Part shown: piece by piece, positions 44,069 to 53,355 of the stretch | Position numbering within the stretch: the first letter of the stretch is position 1 | Layout of the letters: each line of letters starts with the position of its first letter | Assembly (NCBI RefSeq): GCF_900155565.1 | Contig: NZ_FUHM01000002.1 | Coordinates: forward strand, 248,001-312,000 | From: Anaerosalibacter sp. Marseille-P3206 | GTDB taxonomy: Bacteria > Bacillota > Clostridia > Tissierellales > Sporanaerobacteraceae | Length of the DNA: 64,000 nucleotides | Direction of reading: 5' to 3' | The notes under the pieces: model-generated | The model's input: only the letters and a program-made list of their open reading frames with translations | What the model was told of the DNA's origin: nothing | Database searches by the model: none | Program-made: the position numbers and the translations under genes

Positions 44069-45460
44069 TTAAAATTCAGCTGACCCTACAGTCCTTGGGA
44101 AAGGTATTACATCTCTAATATTACTCATACCAGTTATATACATAATAGCTCTTTCAAAACCTAAGCCAAATCCAGCATGTTTAGTACCACCATATTTTCT
44201 AAGCTCTAAATACCACCAATAGTTTTCCTTATCCATACCTAGTTCTTCTAATCTCTTTTCAAGTATATCTAATCTTTCTTCCCTTTGACTTCCCCCGATT
44301 ATTTCTCCAACTCCTGGTACTAATAAGTCCATAGCTGCTACAGTCTTTCCATCATCATTTAATCTCATATAAAAAGCTTTTATATCCTTTGGATAATCAG
44401 TTACAAACACTGGTTTTTTAAATATTTTTTCAGTTATATATCTTTCATGCTCAGTTTGTAAGTCTATTCCCCATTTAACAGGATATTGGAATTTCTCTTT
44501 TGATTTTAAAAGTAATTCAACTGCTTCAGTATAAGTTATACGTTCAAAATCAGAATTTACTACATTATCAAGTCTATCAAATAAGCCTTTATCTACAAAA
44601 GAGTTGAAAAACTCCATTTCTTCCCTTGCATTTTCCATTACATAATTAATGATATACTTCATCATATCTTCTGCCAGTTCCATGTCATCTCTTAAATCAG
44701 CAAAAGCAATTTCTGGTTCCACCATCCAAAATTCTGCTGCATGTCTTGCTGTATTAGAATTTTCAGCTCTAAAAGTTGGCCCAAATGTGTATACATTTCT
44801 AAAAGCTAGTGCATAGGCTTCTGCTTCTAATTGTCCACTTACAGTTAAATTTGTCTCTTTTTCAAAGAAATCTTCACTAAAATCAATTTTATTGTCTTCA
44901 TCAAGTGGTAATTTATTTAAATCTAATGTTGTAAGCCTAAACATTTCTCCAGCACCCTCAGCATCACTAGAAGTAATAATTGGGGTATGAACATAAACAA
45001 AGCCTCTCTCTTGGAAAAACTTGTGTATTGCATAGGCAACTAATGATCTTATTCTAAATACTGCTGAAAAAGCATTACTTCTTGGTCTTAAATGAGCTAT
45101 AGTTCTTAAATATTCAAAACTATGTCTTTTCTTTTGAAGTGGAAAATCTGGTGAAGAATATCCCTCAACTTTTATATTTGTAGCTTTTATTTCAAAAGGC
45201 TGTTTTGCCTCTGGAGTAGGATCTAAAACTCCTTCTACCACTATAGACGAACTAATAGGTAATTTTGTTATTTCCTTAAAGTTATCTAACTTCTCATCAA
45301 AAACAACTTGAAGATTTTTAAAAAAAGTTCCATCATTAACTTCGATAAAACCAAAAGCTTTAGAGGATCTTAATGTTCTAATCCAACCTTCTATTCGTAT
45401 TTCTTTATTTAAATATTTATCTGTCTCTCTAAAAATCTTTTTAATGTCTACCCTATCCAT
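44069..45460 (-). CDS. asnS: Asparagine-tRNA ligase
   Basis: 463 residues, class IIb. The N-terminal OB fold ([20 protein letters not shown]) binds the anticodon. The catalytic core has motif 2 ([21 protein letters not shown]) in shortened form [15 protein letters not shown] and motif 3 [15 protein letters not shown]. It ends in [12 protein letters not shown], the AsnRS-type C-terminus with PFPR, which separates it from AspRS and LysRS. AGAAAGGAG precedes ATG at 45460. It is controlled by its own T-box leader. Confidence 0.96.
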   Translation of the reverse strand: MDRVDIKKIFRETDKYLNKEIRIEGWIRTLRSSKAFGFIEVNDGTFFKNLQVVFDEKLDNFKEITKLPISSSIVVEGVLDPTPEAKQPFEIKATNIKVEGYSSPDFPLQKKRHSFEYLRTIAHLRPRSNAFSAVFRIRSLVAYAIHKFFQERGFVYVHTPIITSSDAEGAGEMFRLTTLDLNKLPLDEDNKIDFSEDFFEKETNLTVSGQLEAEAYALAFRNVYTFGPTFRAENSNTARHAAEFWMVEPEIAFADLRDDMELAEDMMKYIINYVMENAREEMEFFNSFVDKGLFDRLDNVVNSDFERITYTEAVELLLKSKEKFQYPVKWGIDLQTEHERYITEKIFKKPVFVTDYPKDIKAFYMRLNDDGKTVAAMDLLVPGVGEIIGGSQREERLDILEKRLEELGMDKENYWWYLELRKYGGTKHAGFGLGFERAIMYITGMSNIRDVIPFPRTVGSAEF

Positions 45461-45506
45461 AAATATTCTCCTTTCTTAAAATCATTATTTTATTTCAAAA
45501 AAATAA

Positions 45507-45766
45507 AAGACCTTTCATCCTTATAAAGGGACGAAAGGTTCGTGGTACCACCCTAATTGCTATGTAAATAGCCACTCATTTTAGTACATTTCATACCTAT
45601 CACTAATAACGGCGTGAATCCGTCTAAGCCTACTTTCACTTAAGATTTCGGTTAGAAACTCTAGGATGTTCTTCAGTATAAGTTAGGTATTGGTCTTACA
45701 CTATCACCAACTCGCTAAAACTTCCCTTATACATACTCTTCCCTTCACTGTCTTTAACTTATTATT
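45507..45766 (-). ncRNA. T-box leader of asnS (specifier AAC, Asn)
   Basis: On the minus strand the specifier loop GAAGAACATCC contains AAC (45668-45670) for asparagine; the conserved TGGTACCACG is at 45541-45550, and a terminator stem ACCTTTCGTCCC / GGATGAAAGGT with a T run ends near 45507. AGGGTGG precedes the T-box bulge as in the family consensus. It should raise asnS expression when tRNA-Asn is uncharged. Confidence 0.94.
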
Positions 45767-45770
45767 TACT

Positions 45771-45799
45771 ATTATAGTTTTATTAATCCTTTTTGTCAA
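45771..45799 (-). promoter_or_regulatory. Consensus sigma-A promoter of the asnS T-box, inside the rarA 3' end
   Basis: On the minus strand TTGACA (45794-45799) and TATAAT (45771-45776) are exactly 17 bases apart, a perfect consensus. The -35 box is part of the rarA codons for the C-terminal LFDKKD, so the asnS transcript starts from within the end of rarA. Confidence 0.85.
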
Positions 45800-47108
45800 A
45801 CAATTCTTTAAGTCTTTCACTAATTATCTTTTCATATCCATTGCTCGTAGGGTTATAATACTTTTTACCTATATATTCATCTGGTAAGTATTGTTGCTTT
45901 ACATAGCTATTTGGGTAATCATGCGGGTATTTATACCCAATACCATGGCCAAATTTTTTTGCTCCCTTATAGCTAGCATCTTTTAAATATTTTGGAATAT
46001 CGCCAATTTCATTATTTCTAATGTCTTCTAATGCACTATTAATTCCTACATATGAAGCATTACTCTTTGGTGCACAAGCCACATACACCGCCGCCTGAGC
46101 TAATGGAATTCTACCTTCAGGCATACCTATTATATCTATTGCCTTAAACGCAGATACAGCAATAGTAAGAGCTTGGGGATCAGCATTGCCTACATCTTCA
46201 GAAGCACATATGATAATACGCCTTGCTATAAACTTTAGGTCCTCCCCACCTTCAATCATCTTAGCTAACCAATAAAGTGTTGCATCTGGATCTGAACCTC
46301 TCATAGACTTAATAAATGCCGATACAGTATCATAGTGCTCATCTCCACTACTATCATACTTAATACCCTTAGTCTGAATGCAATCCTTAATTATATCACT
46401 ATCTATATAAATAACTCCATCTTCACTCTTAGGAGTAGTTAGTACTGCTAATTCCAGCGCATTTAAAACAATTCTAGCATCACCATCACCAACAGTAATA
46501 AGACACTCAATAGCATCTTCGCTTACTTTTAAAAAATAATTTCCCAGTCCTTTTTCTTTATCAGTTAAAGCTTTATTAATAAGAACTTTTAAATCATCTC
46601 TAGTTAATGATTCAAGTCTAATAACTACAGATCTAGAAAGAAGAGCTTTATTAACTTCAAAATATGGATTTTCCGTAGTTGCTCCTATAAGTACTAGTAT
46701 TCCCCTTTCAACAAAAGGTAATAGTGCATCTTGTTGAGATTTATTAAATCTATGAATTTCATCAATAAATAGTATAGTTCTATTTCCGTACAATTTTAAC
46801 TCTTCTTCTGCATTTTCTGTTACTTTTCTAATATCCTTAACACCAGATGTAACTGCACTTAACTTCTCAAATTTCATCTTCGTTGTGTTAGCAATAATCA
46901 TAGCTAAACTAGTCTTTCCTGTACCAGGAGGACCATAAAAAATCATAGATGCTAATCTATCGCCTACAATAGATCTTCTCAAAAACTTTCCATCACCTAA
47001 TACATGCTCTTGTCCTACAAATTCCTCTAAAGTAGAAGGTCTCATTCTCTCAGCTAGGGGTGCATCTTTTTTCAATTGTCTTTCCATACTATATTCAAAT
47101 AAATCCAT
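45783..47108 (-). CDS. rarA: Replication-associated recombination protein A (RarA/MgsA AAA+ ATPase)
   Basis: 441 residues. Walker A GPPGTGKTSLA is at 59-68, Walker B ILFIDEIHRFNKSQQDALLP near 108, sensor 1 IGATTENPYFEVN, and the C-terminal MgsA tetramerisation domain shows SAFIKSMRGSDPDATLYWLA and ASEDVGNADPQAL. It acts at stalled replication forks. AAAAAAGGTGA precedes ATG at 47108. Its last codons hold the -35 box of the asnS promoter. Confidence 0.95.
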   Translation of the reverse strand: MDLFEYSMERQLKKDAPLAERMRPSTLEEFVGQEHVLGDGKFLRRSIVGDRLASMIFYGPPGTGKTSLAMIIANTTKMKFEKLSAVTSGVKDIRKVTENAEEELKLYGNRTILFIDEIHRFNKSQQDALLPFVERGILVLIGATTENPYFEVNKALLSRSVVIRLESLTRDDLKVLINKALTDKEKGLGNYFLKVSEDAIECLITVGDGDARIVLNALELAVLTTPKSEDGVIYIDSDIIKDCIQTKGIKYDSSGDEHYDTVSAFIKSMRGSDPDATLYWLAKMIEGGEDLKFIARRIIICASEDVGNADPQALTIAVSAFKAIDIIGMPEGRIPLAQAAVYVACAPKSNASYVGINSALEDIRNNEIGDIPKYLKDASYKGAKKFGHGIGYKYPHDYPNSYVKQQYLPDEYIGKKYYNPTSNGYEKIISERLKELFDKKD

Positions 47109-47137
47109 TCAATCACCTTTTTTCTGTTTTTTAAATA

Positions 47138-47380
47138 TTAACCAACTAGCTTAATTGCGGCAACCATTCTTTCCTTAGTTCCTTTTTCTTTTCTATAAGA
47201 ATAAAATTTATCAACATTACAACTTGTGCAGATTCTACTTACAGTTATATTCTCCTTTGGTACTCCATTAAATATAAGTATATTTTTATTTGCCTGCCAT
47301 AAATTTAAATACCACTTATCATTGCCTTTACTGTAGAACACTTTATTTAATGGAAATGGGACTCTACAGTGTAAAGTCCC
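47138..47380 (-). pseudogene. pgeF: Truncated C-terminal remnant of pgeF/YfiH (multicopper-oxidase-like, laccase domain)
   Basis: A 67-residue frame (GTG at 47341, stop at 47138), open upstream to the nrdR stop, matches only the C-terminus of the PgeF/YlmD family: KWYLNLWQANKNILIFNGVP, ICTSCNVDKFYSYRKE and MVAAIKL. A full protein has about 270 residues with the catalytic His/Cys site upstream, which is missing. Only 38 bases separate it from nrdR. In relatives a complete gene follows nrdR at this position. A deletion removing the first three quarters is the simplest explanation. No convincing ribosome site precedes it. Confidence 0.8.
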
Positions 47381-47835
47381 TACTCTTCATCTAATAATTT
47401 CTTCAATTCATCCATAAAAGTATTAATATCTTTAAATTGTCTGTATACAGAAGCAAATCTCACATAGGATACTTCATCAATATTCTTTAAATAATCCATT
47501 ACCATTTCACCTATATGCTGGCTTGTTACTTCCTTTTCCATTGAATTGTATAATGTTTTTTCAATATTATTTACTATTTCTTCGATAGTTTTTATTGACA
47601 CTGGACGTTTTTCACAAGCCTTCATAATACCATTAAGGAGTTTATTTCTATTGTAAGTTTGTCTATTACCATCCTTTTTTACAACAATTAGGGGTATTTC
47701 TTCTATCTTTTCATAAGTTGTAAATCTCTTATTACATTTAACACATTCTCTCCTTCTTCTAATAGCCTGTCCTTCATCAGTAGGTCTAGAATCAATAACT
47801 TTAGTCTCATAATAATCACAAAAAGGACACTTCAT
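47380..47835 (-). CDS. nrdR: Transcriptional repressor NrdR
   Basis: 151 residues from ATG at 47835, seven bases after GGGG, giving the family start MKCPFC. The zinc ribbon is C3/C6 with C31/C34, followed by [15 protein letters not shown]. Residues about 48-140 are the ATP-cone ([20 protein letters not shown]) that senses ATP/dATP. It represses ribonucleotide reductase genes; none is in the window. It lies in the sigG-ylmC-nrdR order usual in Clostridia. Confidence 0.95.
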   Translation of the reverse strand: MKCPFCDYYETKVIDSRPTDEGQAIRRRRECVKCNKRFTTYEKIEEIPLIVVKKDGNRQTYNRNKLLNGIMKACEKRPVSIKTIEEIVNNIEKTLYNSMEKEVTSQHIGEMVMDYLKNIDEVSYVRFASVYRQFKDINTFMDELKKLLDEE

Positions 47836-47906
47836 CATCTCACCCCTTCTAGAAAGTATATATATAGGTATTATAATATATAGTTTATAAATTGTCTAAC
47901 AATAAC

Positions 47907-48149
47907 TTATTCATCTCCCTTAAGATCTATTAGTATAATATCAGTTCCTATCTTAATAATATCCTTCCATTCAATTACAAAATCTTGATTTTTACTAAAT
48001 AAACTAAATAATTTCCCTGGACTAGGTATAATAATAGCCCTTACTATTCCAGCAGTTAAATCCAATTCAACATCATCGATAATTCCAACTATAGATCCAT
48101 CTCTTACATTTACAACTTCTTTTTCCTTTAATTCAGATATTTTAACCAT
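47907..48149 (-). CDS. ylmC: YlmC/YmxH family PRC-barrel sporulation protein
   Basis: An 80-residue single PRC-barrel: KISELKEKEVVNVRDGSIVG, DDVELDLTAGIVRAIIIPSP and FVIEWKDIIKIGTDIILIDL (quoted as separate blocks). Short YlmC/YmxH members sit beside sigG in most Clostridia and Bacilli; the exact function is unsettled. AGGTGGTGAGG precedes ATG at 48149. It is in line with sigG (upstream) and nrdR (downstream). Confidence 0.9.
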   Translation of the reverse strand: MVKISELKEKEVVNVRDGSIVGIIDDVELDLTAGIVRAIIIPSPGKLFSLFSKNQDFVIEWKDIIKIGTDIILIDLKGDE

Positions 48150-48236
48150 TACCTCACCACCTAATTTTGTACTTAGTTTATATATATTTTTAACACTGAT
48201 GAAAATATTACTAATATGGTAAGGTAATGGTTTTAT

Positions 48237-49010
48237 TTATATCAGTTTTTTCATATGTTTTAAGGCATTTTTTTCAAGTCTTGAAACTTGAGCCTGTGAT
48301 ATACCTATTTCTTCTGCTACTTCCATTTGAGTTTTTCCTTCAAAAAACCTTAAATTAAGTATATGTTGCTCTCTTTCATTTAATTTATCTAATGCTTCTC
48401 TAAGTGCTATTTCTTGTAACCAGACCTCATCTTCACTTTTTTCATCTTTTACTTGATCCATTACATATATAGCATCACCACTATCATGATATATTGGCTC
48501 AAATAGCGATATCGGCTCTTGTATAGAATCTAATGCAAAAACCACATCTTCCTTTGGCATATTTAATTCTTCAGCTATTTCTGTAATAGTAGGTTCTTTT
48601 GAATTTTTATTGATAAATTGATCTCTAGCTTGTAATGCTCTGTATGCAATATCCCTAAGAGATCTACTTACCCTTATAGAATTATTGTCCCTTAAATACC
48701 TTCTTATTTCTCCTATTATCATAGGAACTGCATAAGTGGAAAATCTAACATTTTGACTTAAATCAAAATTATCAATTGCCTTTATAAGCCCAATACAACC
48801 AACTTGAAAAAGATCATCTACATGTTCTCCTCTTTTATTAAATCTCTGAATTATACTTAACACCAATCTAAGATTGCCGTTAATAAACTCCTCCCTTGCC
48901 TTCATATCACCTTTTTTAATTTTTACAAATAATGCTTGCATTTGGGCATTAGTTAAAACAGGTAATTTAGATGTGTTAACACCACAAATTTCCACTTTAT
49001 TGTTTCGCAT
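48237..49010 (-). CDS. sigG: RNA polymerase sporulation sigma factor sigma-G
   Basis: 257 residues, forespore-specific. The N-terminus NNKVEICGVNTSKLPVL is the sigma-G signature and lacks a pro-sequence. Region 2 (RLVLSIIQRFNKRGEHVDDL, FQVGCIGLIKAIDNFDLS) and region 4 (LNEREQHILNLRFFEGKTQM, AEEIGISQAQVSRLEKNAL) are complete. AAAGGAATGAAGG precedes ATG at 49010. It follows the sigE terminator, so it can be transcribed separately, as expected for a gene read by sigma-F and sigma-G. Confidence 0.96.
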   Translation of the reverse strand: MRNNKVEICGVNTSKLPVLTNAQMQALFVKIKKGDMKAREEFINGNLRLVLSIIQRFNKRGEHVDDLFQVGCIGLIKAIDNFDLSQNVRFSTYAVPMIIGEIRRYLRDNNSIRVSRSLRDIAYRALQARDQFINKNSKEPTITEIAEELNMPKEDVVFALDSIQEPISLFEPIYHDSGDAIYVMDQVKDEKSEDEVWLQEIALREALDKLNEREQHILNLRFFEGKTQMEVAEEIGISQAQVSRLEKNALKHMKKLI

Positions 49011-49104
49011 TAATCCTTCATTCCTTTCGCGATTTTTTGCCCCTTTTGTAATAAAATTATTACCTTTAATCTATTTTTTATTCAATATAAGAATAAATAC
49101 TAAG

Positions 49105-49133
49105 TAAAAAGCTACTAGAACTATCTAGTAGCT
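49105..49133 (-). terminator. Intrinsic terminator between sigE and sigG
   Basis: A 10-bp stem AGCTACTAGA / TCTAGTAGCT with a 4-base loop followed by TTTTTAC on the minus strand, at the sigE stop codon. It separates the spoIIG operon from sigG. Confidence 0.88.
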
Positions 49134-49854
49134 AAACCATTTTACTCATTTCTTTTTTAAGTCTTTTTATGATTCTCTTTTCAAGTCTAGATATATAAGA
49201 TTGAGAAATACCCAATATATCTGCAACTTCCTTTTGCGTTTTTTCATTTCCATTTTTTAAACCAAATCTTAATTCAACTATTTTTTGTTCCCTTCCTGAT
49301 AATTTATCTATAGCTTGGTTCAGAAGTTCTTTATCTACTTCTTCCTCTAAATACTTAAAAACAGTATCACTATCAGTTCCTAATATATCAGACAATAGCA
49401 ATTCATTTCCATCCCAATCCACATTCAATGGTTCATCAAAAGATATTTCACCTTTATATTTGCTACTTCTTCTTAAATACATTAGTATTTCATTCTCAAT
49501 ACATTTAGAAGCATATGTTGCTAGTTTGATATTCTTATCTGGATTGAAAGTATTTACTGCCTTAATAAGACCTATAGTTCCAATAGATATTAGATCTTCT
49601 ACCAATACACCTGTGTTTTCAAATTTTCTAGCTATATAGACAACTAGTCTCAAATTTCTCTCTATCAGTACACCTTTAACAGATTCATCTTCTCTAAGCT
49701 TAGAAATTAGAGATATTTCTTCTTCTGGCTTTAATGGTGGAGGCAATACTTCTCCACTTCCAATATAGAATATTTCTTTAAAAATTCCAACTTTACTACC
49801 TAACTTAAATAATACCGAACTTATTTTTAATCTTATCTTTATAATTCCCTTCAT
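49132..49854 (-). CDS. sigE: RNA polymerase sporulation sigma factor sigma-E (pro-sigma-E)
   Basis: 240 residues, early mother-cell factor. Residues about 1-30 form the amphipathic pro-sequence; [13 protein letters not shown] matches the Bacillus processing region FYIGG. Region 2 ([30 protein letters not shown]) and region 4 ([31 protein letters not shown]) are complete. The next gene upstream, spoIIGA, encodes the protease that removes the pro-sequence. AAGGCGAG precedes ATG at 49854, 15 bases after spoIIGA. Confidence 0.96.
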   Translation of the reverse strand: MKGIIKIRLKISSVLFKLGSKVGIFKEIFYIGSGEVLPPPLKPEEEISLISKLREDESVKGVLIERNLRLVVYIARKFENTGVLVEDLISIGTIGLIKAVNTFNPDKNIKLATYASKCIENEILMYLRRSSKYKGEISFDEPLNVDWDGNELLLSDILGTDSDTVFKYLEEEVDKELLNQAIDKLSGREQKIVELRFGLKNGNEKTQKEVADILGISQSYISRLEKRIIKRLKKEMSKMV

Positions 49855-49869
49855 ATTCTCGCCTTCCTC

Positions 49870-50766
49870 TTAATATAAAATTTCAGGATGGAGTAAGCAT
49901 TTATATTTATCATCTGCGGACAATTTATCATTGTAAATACCTACTACCACATCTTCTCTTACCTTTTTATCAAACTTCTCATCGTTAATAGATATTTCAT
50001 CAGGTTTAAAACCTATTAACATTCCATTAGACTTACCCAAAGATTTAAAAGGAATAATTCTTAATTTAACTTCGTCACTTATTTCAAACATAACTTCTGC
50101 AACAGTATCTAATTGTATATCTCCATCGATAGTAAAAAGCTTTTCAATCTTTTGAGGTAAAATATCTTTAATTGCAAAATATTCTACTATCATAACAGGC
50201 TTTTGAGTTAAAGGTTCTTTCAGTGAATTTCCTGTATCAACTAAGGCATCCAATTGAACTTTTTTCTCGTTCAAATTAATGGTTACCTTTGTCAATATAT
50301 CTTTTTTCCCTAGTTTAACCTGTATAAAATTAATAAAATACTTTGCCAAAACAATCGAAATAACTACAGCTAATACCAATATCTCTACTGGAAAATCCAC
50401 AATATAAAAGTTTCCATTAGATATACCTGAATCTGATTTTAAAAAATAAAAAAGTCCTAAGCTAGCACCTGCAAATAAAAAAGATGTTACATAAAAAATT
50501 ATTATCAGCTTTAAAAATGTCCCTAATTTTTCTGGATTAAATGCCAATACTATTATTAATACAGATATAGAAATCTTGATGCTAAACTTTGTCATGAAAT
50601 GAAGTGAAGGGAAAAAAAATACTAATGTATATAGTGAACTTATAACTGCAGATAATAGCATCCTTAATTTTGTAGTGTCAGTTCTACTAATTTTTTTAGT
50701 AACATATAGTATAATATAGTTAATAATTGCATTCTCTAATATTAAGTATTCTACATAGACATACAA
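49870..50766 (-). CDS. spoIIGA: Sigma-E processing peptidase SpoIIGA
   Basis: 298 residues from TTG at 50766, which follows GGGGGG by six bases and gives the family start MYVYVEYLILEN; an upstream in-frame ATG at 50811 lacks a usable site. The first 155 residues hold five hydrophobic helices; the C-terminal half is an aspartic protease domain with DTGNSL (D177-T178-G179). It matures pro-sigma-E when triggered by forespore SpoIIR. It is followed by sigE, the classic spoIIG pair. Confidence 0.93.
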   Translation of the reverse strand: MYVYVEYLILENAIINYIILYVTKKISRTDTTKLRMLLSAVISSLYTLVFFFPSLHFMTKFSIKISISVLIIVLAFNPEKLGTFLKLIIIFYVTSFLFAGASLGLFYFLKSDSGISNGNFYIVDFPVEILVLAVVISIVLAKYFINFIQVKLGKKDILTKVTINLNEKKVQLDALVDTGNSLKEPLTQKPVMIVEYFAIKDILPQKIEKLFTIDGDIQLDTVAEVMFEISDEVKLRIIPFKSLGKSNGMLIGFKPDEISINDEKFDKKVREDVVVGIYNDKLSADDKYKCLLHPEILY

Positions 50767-50831
50767 AAATAACCCCCCTTTTTTTAATTCATCTACTTTA
50801 CTTTTATTCATAGTAATTCTGATTTATGTCT

Positions 50832-50864
50832 ATTATATAATATAATTCTAGAAAATTTTGTCAT
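50832..50864 (-). promoter_or_regulatory. Possible spoIIG promoter with wide spacing and Spo0A-like box
   Basis: On the minus strand ATGACA (50859-50864) and TATAAT (50832-50837) are 21 bases apart, close to the unusual 22-base spacing of the Bacillus spoIIG promoter that needs Spo0A. The opposite strand reads TTTTGTCATTT at 50856-50866, near the Spo0A box TTTTGTCGAAA. Both points are suggestive only. Confidence 0.45.
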
Positions 50865-50876
50865 TTCTTATATGTA

Positions 50877-50912
50877 AAAAAACGTTTCTTATTGATTAAA
50901 GAAACGTTTTTT
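50877..50912 (-). terminator. Intrinsic terminator of ftsZ
   Basis: A stem AAACGTTTCTT / AAGAAACGTTT with a short loop and flanking T run on the minus strand, just after ftsZ and before the spoIIG promoter. Confidence 0.9.
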
Positions 50913-50930
50913 GTCAAATATATTATTTTT

Positions 50931-52022
50931 TTATCTATCTTTTTTTCTTAAAAAAGTTGGAATATCTAAATCTTCTATGTCAAATTTAGTACTAGCCACT
51001 TCTTCCCTAGCTTTTAATCTATCTTCACTTTCAGTTTTTTGAGATTTTTCGAAAACTCTACTAGGTCTTTTCTCTCCAAAACCTGTAGCTATAACAGTTA
51101 TCTTTATCTCATCTTTTAGATTTTCATCAATACCTGCTCCAAAGATAATATTCGCATCTTGATCTACCGCTTGTCTAATCAAATCAGCAGCTTCATTTAC
51201 TTCAAATATACCTAAGTCACCACCACCGGTAATATTTAATAGTACTGCCTTAGCCCCTTCAATAGAAGTCTCCAATAGAGGACTTTGAATAGCTTGTCTT
51301 GCAGCATCTTGTGATCTATTTTCACCAGATGCAGTTCCTATACCCATATGAGCAATACCTTGATCTTTCATAATAGTCTTAACGTCAGCAAAATCTAAAT
51401 TAATAAGTGCAGGAACTGCTATTAAATCAGAAATACCCTGAATACCTTGTTTTAAAACTTCATCTGCCATTAAGAAAGCTTCTACTATAGTGGTTCTCTT
51501 TTCTGCTACTTGTAATAATCTATCATTAGGTATAGTAACTAATGTATCAACTTTTTCTTTTAACTCTTCTATACCCATTTCAGCATGAACCATCCTTCTC
51601 TTTCCTTCAAAAGTAAATGGTTTAGTAACTACACCAACAGTTAAAATTCCATTTTCCTTTGCTACTTCAGCAACTACTGGCGCAGCTCCTGTACCTGTGC
51701 CCCCGCCCATTCCAGCAGTAATAAAAATCATATCAGCACCTTTAAGGGCATCTGAAATTTCGTTCTTGCTTTCTTCAGCCGCTTTCATACCTATTTCTGG
51801 ATTAGCACCGGCACCCAATCCTTTAGTAAGTTTTTCTCCTATTTGCAGTTTAACTTCTGCTTTAGACGAATGCAATGCTTGTCTGTCGGTATTAACAGCT
51901 ATAAATTCAACGCCTTTTACTCCTGATTCAATCATTCTGTTAATAGCATTGTTTCCTCCTCCACCAACACCAATAACCTTAATATGTGCGAATTGTTCCA
52001 TTTCTACATCAAAGTCAAACAC
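50931..52022 (-). CDS. ftsZ: Cell division protein FtsZ
   Basis: A 363-residue tubulin-like GTPase that forms the division ring. [13 protein letters not shown] is at about 18-30 and the tubulin signature [11 protein letters not shown] at 106-116. The C-terminal peptide DIPTFLRKK is the conserved partner-binding tail. An in-frame GTG at 52040 is part of the AAGGAGGT site; GTG at 52022 lies eight bases after it, so I use that start. ftsA is not next to it, unlike in Bacillus. Confidence 0.97.
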   Translation of the reverse strand: MFDFDVEMEQFAHIKVIGVGGGGNNAINRMIESGVKGVEFIAVNTDRQALHSSKAEVKLQIGEKLTKGLGAGANPEIGMKAAEESKNEISDALKGADMIFITAGMGGGTGTGAAPVVAEVAKENGILTVGVVTKPFTFEGKRRMVHAEMGIEELKEKVDTLVTIPNDRLLQVAEKRTTIVEAFLMADEVLKQGIQGISDLIAVPALINLDFADVKTIMKDQGIAHMGIGTASGENRSQDAARQAIQSPLLETSIEGAKAVLLNITGGGDLGIFEVNEAADLIRQAVDQDANIIFGAGIDENLKDEIKITVIATGFGEKRPSRVFEKSQKTESEDRLKAREEVASTKFDIEDLDIPTFLRKKDR

Positions 52023-52169
52023 ATTACTGACCTCCTTCACTATTAGCTAAAATTATTCCTCCCATATTTCTATAATAATATGTTATTACCAAAACTTTTG
52101 TTATTATTTTATATTTTATCACATTATTATATTCGACATAGCATTTGAATTCCCTTTTTAATTGAATAA

Positions 52170-52214
52170 TTAATTAATATAAAAATTCGACTTTCCAACT
52201 TTTATATTAATTAA
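52170..52214 (-). repeat. Perfect 15-bp inverted repeat between sbp and ftsZ
   Basis: TTAATTAATATAAAA (52170-52184) and TTTTATATTAATTAA (52200-52214) flank a 15-base loop in the 245-base gap upstream of ftsZ. There is no clear T run, so it may be a weak terminator for the ftsQ-sbp unit or a regulatory hairpin. The rest of the gap shows no gene. Confidence 0.6.
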
Positions 52215-52267
52215 AATACCTCATCCACCCCCCGTTAAAACTATTGTTAAAATATTCTACTAAAATA

Positions 52268-52612
52268 CTACTTTTTCGTCAGTTTTTTGTTTAACAATAA
52301 TCTTCTTATTGTTGCAAAGTTTTCAAATAACCTTCCACCAAAAGTAAATATAGCAGCATAATACAATGGAACTCCTAGTCTATCACCCATATATGCTAAA
52401 AAAGCAGCTAATATTGCATTACCAAAAAAACCAGATACAAATATTTTGGCATCAAATTTATCTTCTAAATTTGCTCTTATACCTCCAAATACTGAGTCAA
52501 GACAAGCTAATATAGCAACAGAAACATAAAGTGCATAAGTAGGACTATAAGTTACAGGTAAAAGTAGCCCTATAACTACACCTATTAAAGTACCAATAAT
52601 TGCGAAAAACAT
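52268..52612 (-). CDS. sbp: Small basic protein Sbp (DUF1290)
   Basis: 114 residues with three hydrophobic helices: FFAIIGTLIGVVIGLLLP, a middle AILACLDSVFGGIRANLE block that is the DUF1290 signature, and NAILAAFLAYMG. A basic tail (LLLNKKLTKK) follows. The in-frame GTG at 52621 is inside the GAGGGTG site, so ATG at 52612 is preferred. It sits between DUF881 genes and ftsZ as in many Firmicutes and actinobacteria. The function is unknown, linked to division by location. Confidence 0.88.
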   Translation of the reverse strand: MFFAIIGTLIGVVIGLLLPVTYSPTYALYVSVAILACLDSVFGGIRANLEDKFDAKIFVSGFFGNAILAAFLAYMGDRLGVPLYYAAIFTFGGRLFENFATIRRLLLNKKLTKK

Positions 52613-52613
52613 A

Positions 52614-53339
52614 TTAATCACCCTCTTTTATAGGATTTGCATTTCTAAATATAAAATTTCCAGAATATGATGAAATCTTAATTTTATCCTCAATACTTGT
52701 TTCTATGTTTATTTGATATAAGTTTTTTAATTTATATCCATAAGTACTAGGAGCATTCACAGATGCATAAAGTGTTTTAGGATTACCAATTGCTTTAATT
52801 ACGAAAGGAGTTGCCAAACTTTTACCATTGATTTTTATATTAGGACCACCACATTTTATCTCTGACATTGGCATGATTCTTTGCCCATTAATACTGATAG
52901 CTTCAGCTCCTGCGATCCTTAAATCATTTAAAATATTTAAAATATCTATATCATGAATCACATCATCACTTATATCATAACCTACAATCTCTGCCGCTTG
53001 ATTGTCCTGCATTACAATAACTATTCCTGGGCCTTCCATATCGCAAAATCCAGAAGCAACCTTGGTCTTATATAATTCTTCATTTAAGATGCTATATGCA
53101 CTACTTTCATCTTTTGTATCCTCAATGCGCTTTATTTCATCTTTCTTTTCTTCAATGAGTATTCCTATATCTTCTATCTCTTTTGTAATATTTGCAATTT
53201 CATTTTTTGATACTTGAATTGTTCTCAATGTAACTAGATTATAGCTTTCTACATTTTGTTTCAATTGAATAATGACCATAAATCCTAATAAAATGCTAAA
53301 AGTTAACAATATAATATTAACCTTTTTAACTTTTTCCAT
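52614..53339 (-). CDS. DUF881 family membrane protein (second copy)
   Basis: 241 residues. One membrane helix (about residues 9-25), a coiled coil (ANITKEIEDIGILIEEKKDE, reduced to its core) and the DUF881 domain: GPGIVIVMQDNQ, AEAISINGQRIM, ATPFVIKAIGNP. ATG at 53339 is chosen because the ATG two codons earlier abuts the GGGGG site. It is a paralogue of the adjacent gene at 53356, lying between it and sbp. Role in division or envelope is inferred from the conserved place between ftsQ and ftsZ. Confidence 0.87.
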   Translation of the reverse strand: MEKVKKVNIILLTFSILLGFMVIIQLKQNVESYNLVTLRTIQVSKNEIANITKEIEDIGILIEEKKDEIKRIEDTKDESSAYSILNEELYKTKVASGFCDMEGPGIVIVMQDNQAAEIVGYDISDDVIHDIDILNILNDLRIAGAEAISINGQRIMPMSEIKCGGPNIKINGKSLATPFVIKAIGNPKTLYASVNAPSTYGYKLKNLYQINIETSIEDKIKISSYSGNFIFRNANPIKEGD

Positions 53340-53355
53340 ATCCATCCCCCTAAGG

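Noticed and set aside
45690-45887. 65-codon plus-strand frame over the asnS leader and rarA end
   Set aside because: It overlies the T-box and its promoter and has no ribosome site.
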